Assembly: GCA_017645655.1 (NCBI GenBank)
Contig: JAGCNZ010000009.1
Coordinates: forward strand, 1-46,941
DNA: 46,941 nucleotides
Direction: 5' to 3'
DNA from: Bacteroidaceae bacterium
GTDB taxonomy: Bacteria; Bacteroidota; Bacteroidia; Bacteroidales; Bacteroidaceae
Shown: piece after piece, positions 13,447 to 21,735 of the stretch
Layout: every line of letters starts with the position of its first letter
Position numbering within the stretch: the stretch's first letter is position 1
Made by a program: the position numbers and the translations under genes
The notes under the pieces: model-generated
Database searches by the model: none
Told to the model about the DNA's origin: nothing
The model's input: only the letters and a program-made list of their open reading frames with translations

Positions 13447-16400
13447 TTATATTTTGCTTACTTTCAGTTTTGTGCCGAGTGTAATGTTGTTGGCAAGAAC
13501 TTGTGATGCTATGTAATCGCTAAACTTGCTGAGGCATGTGCGGTTGTCTTCGCCATCGGGAATCGTGACGTTGATGCGGTCGGTAATGTCGAAGCCGCTA
13601 TCCTTGCGAAGCGTCTGTATGCTGCGAATCAGTTCGCGAGCCACGCCTTCGAGTCGCAAGTCTTCTGTGATTGTGAGGTCGAGGGCAACGGTCAAAGTGC
13701 CTTCGTTTGCGACGCTCCAGCCAGGAATGTCTTGGCTGAAGATTTCGATGTCCTCGAGGTCAACGGTAACCTGTTCGCCCGTGTCGAGCGTGAGGGGCAG
13801 ATGTTCCTTTGCTTCGAGCTCTGCAATCTGTTCCTGACTCATCGCCAAGACTGCTGCATTGACGCTCTTCATCAGCTTGCCGAACTTCTTGCCCATCGTA
13901 CGGAAGTTGCACCTCACTTGCTTGACGAGCATTCCTTCTGCCTCAACGAACTCGAGTTCCTTGACGTTTACTTCGTCGAGGATGAGCTGCTGCATGGCCT
14001 GGATGCGTAGTTGCTGCTCAGCACTTGTGGCAGGAATGGCGATGCGCTGAAGTGGTTGCTTCACGACAATCTGCTCTTTCTTGCGGAGCGAGAGAATCAT
14101 GCTCGTAACCTGCTGAGCGAGAGCCATTCGTTGTTCCTGCTCTTGGTCTATCTTTGCATCGTCTGCAACGGGGAACTTCGCCAAGTGAACGCTCTTTGTC
14201 TCGCCCTTACCAGTTGCGTCGTTCAGGTCTCTCCAAAGACGGTCAGCATAGTAGGGAGCGATGGGAGCCATCAGTCGTGCAACGGTTTCAAGGCAGGTGT
14301 AGAGCGTCTGATAAGCGCTCAACTTGTCGAGGCTCATGGCAGAGCCCCAGAAACGCTTCTTTGAGAGACGCACAAACCAGTTGCTGACGTTATCGACCAC
14401 AAAGGTCTGAATGAGGCGACCTGCTCTTGTAGGCTCATACTCCTCGTAGCATTGCGAAACCTCACGAATGAGGCTGTTCAGGCAAGAGAGAATCCAGCGG
14501 TCCATCTCTGGGCGTTCGTTCATGGGCACATCTGGCTCCTCGTAACTCCAGCCATCAACGTTGGCATACATCGTGAGGAAGGAGTACGTCTGGAAGAGCT
14601 TGCCGAAGAATGTGCGGCTCACTTCCTGCACGCCTTCCTCGTCGAACTTCAGGTTGTCCCAAGGCGCGCTGTTCGTTATCATATACCAGCGAACAGCATC
14701 GCTGCCATACTTCTCTATCGCACCAAACGGGTCGACGGCATTGCCCAGACGCTTCGACATCTTCATGCCGTTCTTGTCAAGCACGAGGCCATTGCTGATG
14801 ACAGCCTTATAGCTCACGCTATCAAAGACCATCGTGGCAATAGCGTGCAATGTGTAGAACCAGCCACGCGTTTGGTCCACGCCCTCTGCAATGAAGTCTG
14901 CAGGGAAAGCAATTCCCTTGTCGAGCAACTCCTTGTTCTCAAAAGGATAATGTATCTGAGCATAAGGCATAGCGCCTGAGTCGAACCAAACATCGATGAG
15001 GTCGAGCTCGCGCTTCAACACTGCACCACTCTTTCCGACGAGCCAAATCTGGTCGACATATGGGCGATGAAGGTCGATGCGGTCGTAGTTCTCCTGACTC
15101 ATATCGCCAGGCACAAAGCCTTTCTCCTTGAGCGGATTGCTGGGCATCACGCCAGCAGCAACGGCTTTCTCAATCTCGTTATAGAGTTCCTCTACAGAGC
15201 CGATGCAAATCTCTTCGCGAGTATCCTTATTGCGCCAGATGGGAAGCGGCGTGCCCCAATAGCGGGAGCGCGAGAGGTTCCAGTCGTTGAGGTTCTCGAG
15301 CCACTTGCCGAAGCGACCTGTACCTGTGCTTTCAGGCTTCCAAAGAATAGTGTTGTTGAGTTCCATCATGCGCTCCTTGGCAGCCGACGAACGGATAAAC
15401 CAAGAGTCGAGCGGGTAGTAGAGGACAGGCTTATCCGTGCGCCAGCAATGCGGATAGTTGTGGACGTGCTTCTCAATCTTGAAGGCCGTTCCTTCGTCCT
15501 TCATCTCGATGCACATCTTCACGTTGAGGTCCATCTCCTTTGACGCAGCCTTCTCGTCGTACTTACCGCCTTCGTTGAACTTCGGGTCGTAGGCATTCTT
15601 GACGAAGTCGCCGCTATGATGCCAATAACTATCGTTCACGCAAGTCTTCACGAAGTCTTCGTCCATATCGTCCTTCACGAAGTATTTGCCCGTGAAGTCC
15701 ACCATAGGACGTGTGTCGCCCGCCTTATCGATGACGAAGAGGCTGGGGATGCCTGCATCCTTAGCCACCTTAGCATCGTCGGCACCAAAAGTAGGAGCGA
15801 TGTGCACAATGCCCGTACCGTCTTCCGTCGTGACATAATCGCCAGGAATGACGCGGAAAGCCTCTGCACTCTTATCGACCACCTTGCCGTTCTCGAGCGC
15901 ACAAGGCTTCACCCAAGGGAAGAGCTGCTCGTACTTCAAGCCAACGAGGTCAGTTCCCTTGCCTCGCCAAACGATTTCGAGCTCTTTGCCTTCCTCGGCT
16001 TGGAAATAAGCAGAGAGTCGAGCCTCTGCAAGGATGTAGATAGCCTGCTCGTCAGTATAGGGATTGCTGCCTTTAACAGCAACATAATCAATCTTAGGAC
16101 CTACGCAAAGAGCCGTGTTCGAAGGCAAAGTCCAAGGAGTGGTCGTCCAAGCCAAGATGTAAACAGACCCCCCATCCCCCTTTAGGGGGAGTCCTTCGCC
16201 TGTGTTCCCCCTAAAGGGGGTTAGGGGGTCAACCTTGAACTGTGCCGTCACCGTGGTGTCTTTCACGTCGCGATAGCAGCCGGGCTGATTCAGCTCGTGG
16301 CTCGACAGACCCGTACCTGCAGCTGGAGAGTAAGGCTGGATGGTGTAGCCCTTATAGAGCAAATCCTTCTCGTAAAGCTGTTTCAAAAGCCACCAAAGCG

Positions 16401-16878
16401 TCTCGATGTACTTATTGTCGTAAGTGACGTAGGGATGTTCCATATCGACCCAGTAGCCCATCCGGTGGCTGAGGTCCGCCCACTCGCTCGTGTACATCAT
16501 CACGTTTTCGCGGCACTTCTGGTTGTACGCCTCGATGCTGATTGTCTTGCCGATATCTTCCTTCGTGATGCCGAGTTCTTTCTCCACGCCAAGCTCGACT
16601 GGAAGTCCGTGCGTATCCCAGCCAGCTTTGCGCTTTACCTGGAAGCCCTTCATCGTCTTGAAGCGACAGAAAGTGTCCTTGATGCTGCGAGCCAGGACAT
16701 GATGAATGCCTGGATGTCCGTTAGCAGATGGAGGTCCCTCGTAGAAGACAAACGAGGGACAGCCCTCACGTTCGGACATGCTCAAGCGGAACACATCTTC
16801 CTCGTCCCACAGCCGGAGCACCTCCTTGTTCACGTCACTCAAGTTGAGTTTATTTCGTTCTGTGAATTTCTTACTCAT
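13447..16878 (-). CDS. ileS: Isoleucyl-tRNA synthetase with a repeat-derived insertion
   Basis: A 1143-aa class I synthetase that charges tRNA-Ile. HIGH-type motif GHPGIHHVLARSIKD near residue 55, KMSKRLGN for KMSKS in the catalytic domain, editing-domain threonine motif LAWTTTPWTLPSN, then an anticodon-binding region; the size fits the eukaryotic-like IleRS common in Bacteroidetes. Residues 217-238 (DPLTPFRGNTGEG then LPLKGDGGS) are encoded exactly by a 65-bp palindromic repeat (16166-16230), placed in the loop just before the editing motif. The frame stays open through it. A consensus promoter lies at 16915-16945 and the gene leads the operon traR/dksA-lspA-DUF4296. Confidence 0.97.
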   Translation of the reverse strand: MSKKFTERNKLNLSDVNKEVLRLWDEEDVFRLSMSEREGCPSFVFYEGPPSANGHPGIHHVLARSIKDTFCRFKTMKGFQVKRKAGWDTHGLPVELGVEKELGITKEDIGKTISIEAYNQKCRENVMMYTSEWADLSHRMGYWVDMEHPYVTYDNKYIETLWWLLKQLYEKDLLYKGYTIQPYSPAAGTGLSSHELNQPGCYRDVKDTTVTAQFKVDPLTPFRGNTGEGLPLKGDGGSVYILAWTTTPWTLPSNTALCVGPKIDYVAVKGSNPYTDEQAIYILAEARLSAYFQAEEGKELEIVWRGKGTDLVGLKYEQLFPWVKPCALENGKVVDKSAEAFRVIPGDYVTTEDGTGIVHIAPTFGADDAKVAKDAGIPSLFVIDKAGDTRPMVDFTGKYFVKDDMDEDFVKTCVNDSYWHHSGDFVKNAYDPKFNEGGKYDEKAASKEMDLNVKMCIEMKDEGTAFKIEKHVHNYPHCWRTDKPVLYYPLDSWFIRSSAAKERMMELNNTILWKPESTGTGRFGKWLENLNDWNLSRSRYWGTPLPIWRNKDTREEICIGSVEELYNEIEKAVAAGVMPSNPLKEKGFVPGDMSQENYDRIDLHRPYVDQIWLVGKSGAVLKRELDLIDVWFDSGAMPYAQIHYPFENKELLDKGIAFPADFIAEGVDQTRGWFYTLHAIATMVFDSVSYKAVISNGLVLDKNGMKMSKRLGNAVDPFGAIEKYGSDAVRWYMITNSAPWDNLKFDEEGVQEVSRTFFGKLFQTYSFLTMYANVDGWSYEEPDVPMNERPEMDRWILSCLNSLIREVSQCYEEYEPTRAGRLIQTFVVDNVSNWFVRLSKKRFWGSAMSLDKLSAYQTLYTCLETVARLMAPIAPYYADRLWRDLNDATGKGETKSVHLAKFPVADDAKIDQEQEQRMALAQQVTSMILSLRKKEQIVVKQPLQRIAIPATSAEQQLRIQAMQQLILDEVNVKELEFVEAEGMLVKQVRCNFRTMGKKFGKLMKSVNAAVLAMSQEQIAELEAKEHLPLTLDTGEQVTVDLEDIEIFSQDIPGWSVANEGTLTVALDLTITEDLRLEGVARELIRSIQTLRKDSGFDITDRINVTIPDGEDNRTCLSKFSDYIASQVLANNITLGTKLKVSKI
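16166..16230 (-). repeat. Palindromic coding repeat, ileS copy (65 bp)
   Basis: On the minus strand the element starts GACCCCCTAACCCCC (16230-), ends GGGGGATGGGGGGTC (-16166), and each 26-bp arm contains its own palindrome (CCCCCTTTAGGGGG and CCCCCTAAAGGGGG). The arms are nearly inverted copies of each other and flank 13 bp of unique sequence. It is translated in the same frame as the copy at 19847-19942. Confidence 0.9.
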
Positions 16879-16914
16879 ATTGTGCGTTTTGTACTATACT
16901 TTTCTTTTGGGGTG

Positions 16915-16945
16915 CAAAGGTACGAAAAAGTGAGAATACTACAAA
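16915..16945 (-). promoter_or_regulatory. Promoter of the ileS operon
   Basis: On the minus strand TTTG (16945-16942), 19 bp, TACCTTTG (16922-16915): a perfect match to both consensus elements, about 30 nt upstream of the ileS transcript's start codon. Confidence 0.8.
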
Positions 16946-16955
16946 ATAAATTGAC

Positions 16956-16990
16956 AAAAAAACGTCGTCCAAGATTTTTCTCGAACGACG
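16956..16990 (-). terminator. Rho-independent terminator downstream of the FadL-type porin gene
   Basis: Reading the minus strand, CGTCGT (16990-16985) pairs with ACGACG (16968-16963) across a 16-nt loop, followed by T7 (16962-16956). It lies after the CACGTG-type array and immediately before the ileS promoter, so it separates the two units. Confidence 0.65.
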
Positions 16991-17020
16991 CACTTGTTTT
17001 TGTTGTTTTAGCTACTCCAG

Positions 17021-17110
17021 TTATGTTGGTAAACTTAACACGTTATGTTGGCAATCATAACACGTTAAATTTGGCAACTTAACACGTTATGTTTGCCAAC
17101 TAGGCGTGCT
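17021..17110 (-). repeat. Intergenic 22-bp array, ACACGTT variant
   Basis: CACGTT starts at 17039, 17061 and 17083 (steps 22, 22). Spacers are of the ATGTTGGCAATCATA and ATGTTTGCCAACTA type, with degenerate half-units on both sides. It lies 3' of the porin gene, 4 bp after its stop. Confidence 0.8.
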
Positions 17111-17113
17111 TAG

Positions 17114-18460
17114 TTACAGGTCAACGTTGACGCCGATGCCGAAGGTGTGGTTCTTACGCTCGAAAGCGTCTGTCTTAGGACCTGCAGCAGTCTGTGTGGT
17201 GACTTCACGCTTCTCGTAGAAAGTGCACATGTAGCCGAGGTCGAAGCTGAGTTTTTTGGTTGCGTTGATACGAACGCCAGCGCCAATCATGTTGTTCGAG
17301 AGGTTGAACGAGAGGTCGTTCATGAACTCATCATTCATGCCGTAACGAGTGGTCTCCCAAGAACCTGAAATGGTGAGCCACTTGCAGATGTCGTATTCTG
17401 CACCAAGAAGGAACTCGTGAGTGTTGTGGTCGATGAGTTCTTCCTTGTTGAGGAACTTTGTGGAGACTTTGTCGAAGAACTGGTGGTAGCCTGCGCTCAG
17501 ACGTACTTTTTCGATGGGTGAGTATTGTACGCCAAGCGCCAGGAGTGCCGGTACGTCTTCGCGAACCTTCTTGCCGTCTTCGAACTGGCTGAGAATGCTG
17601 GCTGCCTTTTCTTTTACCAGGTCTTCTGCAACGATTATCTCGCTCTTGTTCTTGAGGTTCAATCTGGTCGGGCTTTCATATTTGGCAGACACATTCCACT
17701 TGTCGTTAATCTTCCAGTCAACGCCGAGAATAATGGCTGCACCAAGAGCTGTCTGGTCGCAGTTCAGCTCGATGCCGTAGTTGTAGAGGGGCACGTTGCC
17801 AACATTTGTGGTGGCAGCGGGATTGACTGCTCCATTGTAGTTGGAAGTTGCATAGAGTCCGCGAACGCCAACAAAACCTGCAATGTTATCGGTAAACTTG
17901 TATGTACCGCCAATTTGCAAGCCGAAGTGGTAGGACTTGCCTTTCATGAAGCTGTTGAGCGTATAGCCTTGGAAGGTTACGCCTGGCGGCAAAAGGGCAG
18001 GAGCCATTTGATACAGCACTCCAGAGTAAGCGGCTTCGAAAGAACCAAGGCCTTTGTCGAACTCGCACTTGCCGCCACCACCACTAATGGCAAAGTGTGC
18101 AGAGACGCTCCACTTGTCCTTATTATAAGATAAGGTAAAGGATGGAACTACCGGAGCCGTTGCCTTACCCTCGAAACGATGTGTTGGGCTGGGATTTTCG
18201 GTATTATACTGGAATAGCGGGAAAGTCGTCTCGATGCTACGTTGCTGGAAAGCCGTCTGGTTATTCAGGCTTAGGTGCCATCCGTTCTCGAGGAAAGCGC
18301 CTCCAGCAGGGTTGGCGTAGATACTTGTGATGTCAATCTTACCTTCTTGAGCAAAGTTACGTACGAAGGCTGCATTCTGGTTGGTGTTGGTCAAAAGACC
18401 ACCTGCAAATGCGCTGCTAACAGCTGCAAATGCCATTAAACTAAGGATTGTTTTCTTCAT
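17114..18460 (-). CDS. OmpP1/FadL/TodX-family outer-membrane transporter
   Basis: A 448-aa protein with a signal peptide (residues 1-19, ending SSAFA) and a mature N-terminus GGLLTNTNQNAAFVRNFAQE. The sequence ITSIYANPAGGAFLENG (N-P-A-G-x-A) is the FadL-family hallmark for the plug or hatch region. Fourteen-strand barrel pattern with alternating strands, ending in the aromatic/hydrophobic last strand HTFGIGVNVDL. FadL proteins import long-chain fatty acids or other hydrophobic compounds across the outer membrane; the substrate here is unknown. Single-gene unit with its own promoter (18491-18522) and terminator (16956-16990). Confidence 0.92.
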   Translation of the reverse strand: MKKTILSLMAFAAVSSAFAGGLLTNTNQNAAFVRNFAQEGKIDITSIYANPAGGAFLENGWHLSLNNQTAFQQRSIETTFPLFQYNTENPSPTHRFEGKATAPVVPSFTLSYNKDKWSVSAHFAISGGGGKCEFDKGLGSFEAAYSGVLYQMAPALLPPGVTFQGYTLNSFMKGKSYHFGLQIGGTYKFTDNIAGFVGVRGLYATSNYNGAVNPAATTNVGNVPLYNYGIELNCDQTALGAAIILGVDWKINDKWNVSAKYESPTRLNLKNKSEIIVAEDLVKEKAASILSQFEDGKKVREDVPALLALGVQYSPIEKVRLSAGYHQFFDKVSTKFLNKEELIDHNTHEFLLGAEYDICKWLTISGSWETTRYGMNDEFMNDLSFNLSNNMIGAGVRINATKKLSFDLGYMCTFYEKREVTTQTAAGPKTDAFERKNHTFGIGVNVDL

Positions 18461-18490
18461 TTTTTACCTTTGATTGGTTAAAATCGGCCG

Positions 18491-18522
18491 CAAAGGTAAC
18501 ACAATTCTCTCGTTTGTGCAAG
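18491..18522 (-). promoter_or_regulatory. Promoter of the FadL-type porin gene
   Basis: On the minus strand CTTG (18522-18519), 20 bp, TACCTTTG (18498-18491). TTGTGCA-type repeats nearby belong partly to the terminator of the upstream gene. Confidence 0.75.
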
Positions 18523-18532
18523 TTTTTTGAAG

Positions 18533-18563
18533 AAAAATGCACAATAAATATACGTTTTGTGCA
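18533..18563 (-). terminator. Rho-independent terminator of the DEAD-box helicase gene
   Basis: Reading the minus strand, TGCACAA (18563-18557) pairs with TTGTGCA (18544-18538) around a 12-nt loop, followed by T5 (18537-18533). It starts 5 bp after the helicase stop codon. Confidence 0.75.
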
Positions 18564-18567
18564 ATTC

Positions 18568-19896
18568 TTAATGGCCTGCGAGGGCATAAATCGTCTTCTG
18601 TCCCTTAATCTTGAGACCTTTGATGCGAGTGAGGAGTTCGCGGGAGATGGCGCGTTCCACAGCTACATAAGACCAATGTGGCAGCACGTCTATTCTGCCG
18701 ATTTGGCTGCTTTCGAGGCCGCCTTGCTTAGTGAGAAAGCCCACGATGTCGCCGCGACTTATCTTGTCTTTCTTGCCTTTACCTATATAAAATGTTACCC
18801 AAAGCGGCTTTGCTGGCTTGGGTACTTTTGTGGGCAAAGCAACGGTTTCGACCTCTTCGACGATATAAGAAGGCAAACTCTCCTCAGGTCCGAGGATGAA
18901 ATAGGCGCTTCCGTTCATGTCCCACCTTGCCGTTCTGCCGTTTCTGTGCGTGCAAGCCTCCTCATTCAAGGGCAGATGATAGTGGATGATATTGTCCACA
19001 TCCGAGATGTCAAGCCCGCGAGAAGCGAGGTCTGTGCTGACGAAGACGTTGCAAGAGCCATTCATGAAGCGATAGAGAGCCCGTTCGCGGTCACGTTGTT
19101 CCATGCCTCCGTGGAAGATGTCGGCCATCACTCCTTGCTCTTCAAGGAAGCCTCCAACGCGTTCCACACTCTCTCTGTAGCCCACAAAGACGAGGCTTTT
19201 CTGCGTTCCAAGCGTGCAAAGCAAGCGATACAAAGTCTGCAACTTGTCCTTTTCGGGCGACTTGACGACCAAGAGACTGATGCGGTCGTCGCTCTCTTCA
19301 TCAAGGAAGTTGAGTCGGACATAACGGTCTGTTCCCACAAACGACGGGATGTCTTCGCTATCTGTGGCTGAGAGGAGGATGCGTTGCTTTATTGAGGGGA
19401 GCATTTCCAAAATGTCCTGCATCTGCTCACGAAAGCCTAACTCGAGCGATTTGTCGAACTCATCGATGACAAGCGTCTGGACATAATCGGTCAAGAGATT
19501 GCCTTTCTGCAGATGGTCGAGCAGCCTACCTGGAGTGGCTGCTACGAGATGAGGACGAAGACCACGCATTTGCTGATGCTCCTCCATTGCAGGCCTGCCC
19601 CCATAACAAGCGGCAACTCGCAGTTCGGAACAAAGTCTGCGAGCCACATCGGCAGTTTGCGTGGCCAGTTCTCTTGAGGGAACTATGACGAGAGCTTGTA
19701 GGTTGTCGCTTTTCGCATCGAGTTTCTCGAGTAATGGCAACAGGTAAGCAAGTGTCTTGCCTGAGCCTGTAGGACTGAGAAGCACGACCGACGAACCCTT
19801 TCGAGCCGTTTGCAACATGTCTTGTTGCATAGCGTTGAGGGCAAAAGACCCCCCATCCCCCTTTAGGGGGAGCATTTTACTTAAGTCTATTACCAT
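18568..19896 (-). CDS. DEAD-box RNA helicase, DbpA-like
   Basis: A 442-aa ATP-dependent RNA helicase. SPTGSGKT (41-48, Walker A), VPSRELATQ (Ia), ATPGRLLDHL (Ib), VIDEFDKS (motif II as DEFD), SATDS (III), FHGGMEQRDR, STDLASRGLDI (V) and HRNGRTARW (VI). The C-terminal about 75 residues (LWVTFYIGKGKKDKISRGD ... GRIDVLPHWSYVAVE) match the DbpA RNA-binding domain, which targets 23S rRNA hairpin 92 in known DbpA, so a role in large-subunit assembly is likely. Residues 1-17 come from a palindromic repeat (LPLKGDGGS at 9-17); the start may be ATG 19896 or 19875, both inside the repeat. Co-transcribed with the antiporter gene 46 bp upstream. Confidence 0.92.
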   Translation of the reverse strand: MVIDLSKMLPLKGDGGSFALNAMQQDMLQTARKGSSVVLLSPTGSGKTLAYLLPLLEKLDAKSDNLQALVIVPSRELATQTADVARRLCSELRVAACYGGRPAMEEHQQMRGLRPHLVAATPGRLLDHLQKGNLLTDYVQTLVIDEFDKSLELGFREQMQDILEMLPSIKQRILLSATDSEDIPSFVGTDRYVRLNFLDEESDDRISLLVVKSPEKDKLQTLYRLLCTLGTQKSLVFVGYRESVERVGGFLEEQGVMADIFHGGMEQRDRERALYRFMNGSCNVFVSTDLASRGLDISDVDNIIHYHLPLNEEACTHRNGRTARWDMNGSAYFILGPEESLPSYIVEEVETVALPTKVPKPAKPLWVTFYIGKGKKDKISRGDIVGFLTKQGGLESSQIGRIDVLPHWSYVAVERAISRELLTRIKGLKIKGQKTIYALAGH

Positions 19897-19942
19897 CGTG
19901 CTGTTATCATAATAATTCCCCCTTAAAGGGGGTTAGGGGGTC
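19847..19942 (-). repeat. Palindromic coding repeat, helicase copy (96 bp)
   Basis: Same polarity and ends as the ileS copy: GACCCCCTAACCCCC at 19942, GGGGGATGGGGGGTC ending at 19847, with internal palindromes of C5/G5 around TTTAA and TAAA. The arms flank 43 bp of unique sequence that contains both candidate start codons of the helicase. The outer end abuts the stop codon of the antiporter gene (19943-19945) with no spare base. Confidence 0.9.
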
Positions 19943-21346
19943 TTATCTCAGGAAATAATCCACGAGGAAGTAAACGCCAAGAGCAAAGAACCAGCCCAGA
20001 AGCACCTTCCAAGTGATGTGTTTTATGTACCACCAAATGGTGACGTCCTCTGACTTCATGAGTGCGTAGCCTGCTGTATTTCCTATGGGCAACAGGCAGC
20101 CGCCGACGCAGCCGCTCAGTGTGATGAGGTGCCAATACTGCCCGTTCTGCACGAAGCTCTGCATGTATTCGGTCATTCCGCTTGCGTGGGCGTCGAGGAC
20201 GGGGTAAATCGATATGCCACTTATCACGAGAGCGATGTTGTCCATTACGGCACTTACGGCTCCCAGAACGAGCGACATTATATATATATTATGTATATAC
20301 CCGTCGCACCAACTTCTGACGGTGTTCATCGCGCCGACCTCTATGAGGATGTCTACGCAGAGACCTATGCCGAGGAAAAACATAATCATCTGCATCACTT
20401 CGTATTGAAGGCTGCGATTTGTGCGGGCCTGAAGGGGCTGGTCGCTGAGGATACGTCTGCGGTTGATGACTTCATTCACTACCCAAAGCACGCCAAGTAC
20501 GCAAAGGGCGCCAAGGAAAGGAGGTAGGTTCGTCAGCCTGTAGAAGGTGGGGACAAACCATAAACCGACGATTCCGAGGAAGAGCATCAGGATTTGTTGC
20601 CAGGGTTTTACGTCGCCATCATCGCCCCTGAACATCATCACGCTGCTTCGTTTCAGGTCGAGATGCGCGGGAAGTTTTCTGCCGATGAGGTAGGTGGGGA
20701 CGATTGTGGCGAAGAGAGCGGGCAGGACAAGTGCGGCTGTGTAGTTCGTTGGAGTCACGGCTCCGCGCGTCCAAACGAGCAGAGATGTCACATCACCAAT
20801 GACGGTGAAGCATCCGCCGCAGTTCGTGGCAATCACGATGATGGCTCCCAAGAGCATTCGTTGCCTGTGATTGACGACGAGTTGGTTCATCACCATCAGC
20901 ATCACGACTGCCGAGGTCAGGTTGTCCAGGTTGGCGCTCAGCCCGAAACTGCACAGGGCGAGCATCGTGACGACGACCCATGTGCTGCGGGAACGGCAGA
21001 GTTTCACTACGAGGTCGAAGCATCCGTTGTTCGCCAGCACGTCCACAATCGCCATCGTCGTCAGCAAGTACATCACGACGCTGGTAAGCTGGGCGATGTG
21101 ACTCTCGAAGACTTTCTCGTGGATAAACTCGTTGACTGCCTTGATGCTATAGTCCTCGCCGCCAAGGAATTCTTGGAAACCTGCGTCGTGAAGCGTTTCT
21201 ATGTAGTAGGGGCCTACGCAGACGTAGAGCACCCATCCCCAGACTCCGCAGAAGAGCGCCACGGTGGCTTTGTTGATGCGGGTGATGTGCTCCGTGCAGA
21301 TGAGCAGGTAGCCCAGCAACATTAAGGTAACAATAGCAATAGTCAT
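19943..21346 (-). CDS. NhaD-type Na+/H+ antiporter
   Basis: A 467-aa membrane protein with about 12 hydrophobic segments. LSANLDNLTSAVVMLMVMNQ and NCGGCFTVIGDVTSLLVW are the paired half-helix motifs of the NhaD/ArsB ion transporter superfamily (LDN-L-T and GG-x-x-x-x-IGD). NhaD proteins exchange cytoplasmic Na+ or Li+ for H+. A second repeat is visible near the C-terminus (AVMDNIALVISGISIYPVL; LSGCVGGCLLPIGNTAGYAL), consistent with the inverted two-repeat fold. It has its own promoter (21506-21537) and a leader of about 150 nt with hairpins. The gene end lies directly against the palindromic repeat that carries the helicase start. Confidence 0.9.
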   Translation of the reverse strand: MTIAIVTLMLLGYLLICTEHITRINKATVALFCGVWGWVLYVCVGPYYIETLHDAGFQEFLGGEDYSIKAVNEFIHEKVFESHIAQLTSVVMYLLTTMAIVDVLANNGCFDLVVKLCRSRSTWVVVTMLALCSFGLSANLDNLTSAVVMLMVMNQLVVNHRQRMLLGAIIVIATNCGGCFTVIGDVTSLLVWTRGAVTPTNYTAALVLPALFATIVPTYLIGRKLPAHLDLKRSSVMMFRGDDGDVKPWQQILMLFLGIVGLWFVPTFYRLTNLPPFLGALCVLGVLWVVNEVINRRRILSDQPLQARTNRSLQYEVMQMIMFFLGIGLCVDILIEVGAMNTVRSWCDGYIHNIYIMSLVLGAVSAVMDNIALVISGISIYPVLDAHASGMTEYMQSFVQNGQYWHLITLSGCVGGCLLPIGNTAGYALMKSEDVTIWWYIKHITWKVLLGWFFALGVYFLVDYFLR

Positions 21347-21370
21347 GGTCGTTAATGAAATAAGTTTAGT

Positions 21371-21453
21371 AGTTAGAGGTAGTCAGAAGTAGATATGTCG
21401 CTTTCAGCGACGAAGTTAGAGGACAATACTTTTGGTTGTCGAAAACGATTGTC
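21371..21453 (-). promoter_or_regulatory. Structured leader of the antiporter gene
   Basis: GTCGCT (21397-21402) and AGCGAC (21406-21411) form a tight hairpin with a TTC loop, flanked by two copies of AGTTAGAGG (21371-21379 and 21414-21422). GACAAT (21422-21427) and ATTGTC (21448-21453) form a second inverted repeat. A purine-rich, low-complexity tract (minus strand) lies between these and the promoter. Role unknown; may be a dispersed repeat rather than a regulator. Confidence 0.35.
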
Positions 21454-21505
21454 TTCTATCTCCTTCTGTCTTCTTTTATCTTCATCTGTCTCCTTGTTTG
21501 ATGCG

Positions 21506-21537
21506 CAAAGTTAGTTAAAAATCCTCAAAACGACAAG
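21506..21537 (-). promoter_or_regulatory. Promoter of the antiporter-helicase unit
   Basis: On the minus strand CTTG (21537-21534), 20 bp, TAACTTTG (21513-21506). Confidence 0.75.
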
Positions 21538-21543
21538 CAATTC

Positions 21544-21574
21544 ATTGTTATTTCTCACAAAACATGTAATTTTG
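21544..21574 (+). promoter_or_regulatory. Promoter of the secreted protein gene at 21736
   Basis: ATTG (21544-21547), 19 bp, TAATTTTG (21567-21574). It overlaps nothing else and would give a leader of about 155 nt that includes the whole 29-bp inverted repeat at 21620-21702. Confidence 0.6.
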
Positions 21575-21619
21575 TGGTGAAAAGAGAACCGAAGATTATT
21601 AAACGAAGCATTATATTAA

Positions 21620-21702
21620 GACCACGAATTACACGAATTACACGAATTTTAATGGTTTTTCAAGGACGTAGTCAATTCGTGTAATTCGTGTAATTCGTGG
21701 TC
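21620..21702. repeat. Perfect 29-bp inverted repeat with internal tandem repeats
   Basis: GACCACGAATTACACGAATT starts the left arm (21620-21648) and its exact reverse complement is the right arm (21674-21702), with a 25-bp spacer. Each arm is itself three 9-bp units of the CACGAATTA type. In RNA it would form a 29-bp hairpin ending 33 nt before the start codon at 21736. Similar CACGAATTA repeats are, as far as I recall, widespread in intergenic DNA of several phyla. Confidence 0.9.
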
Positions 21703-21735
21703 AATAAAAAGAGTGTTTATCTGTTTCATAAAGGT

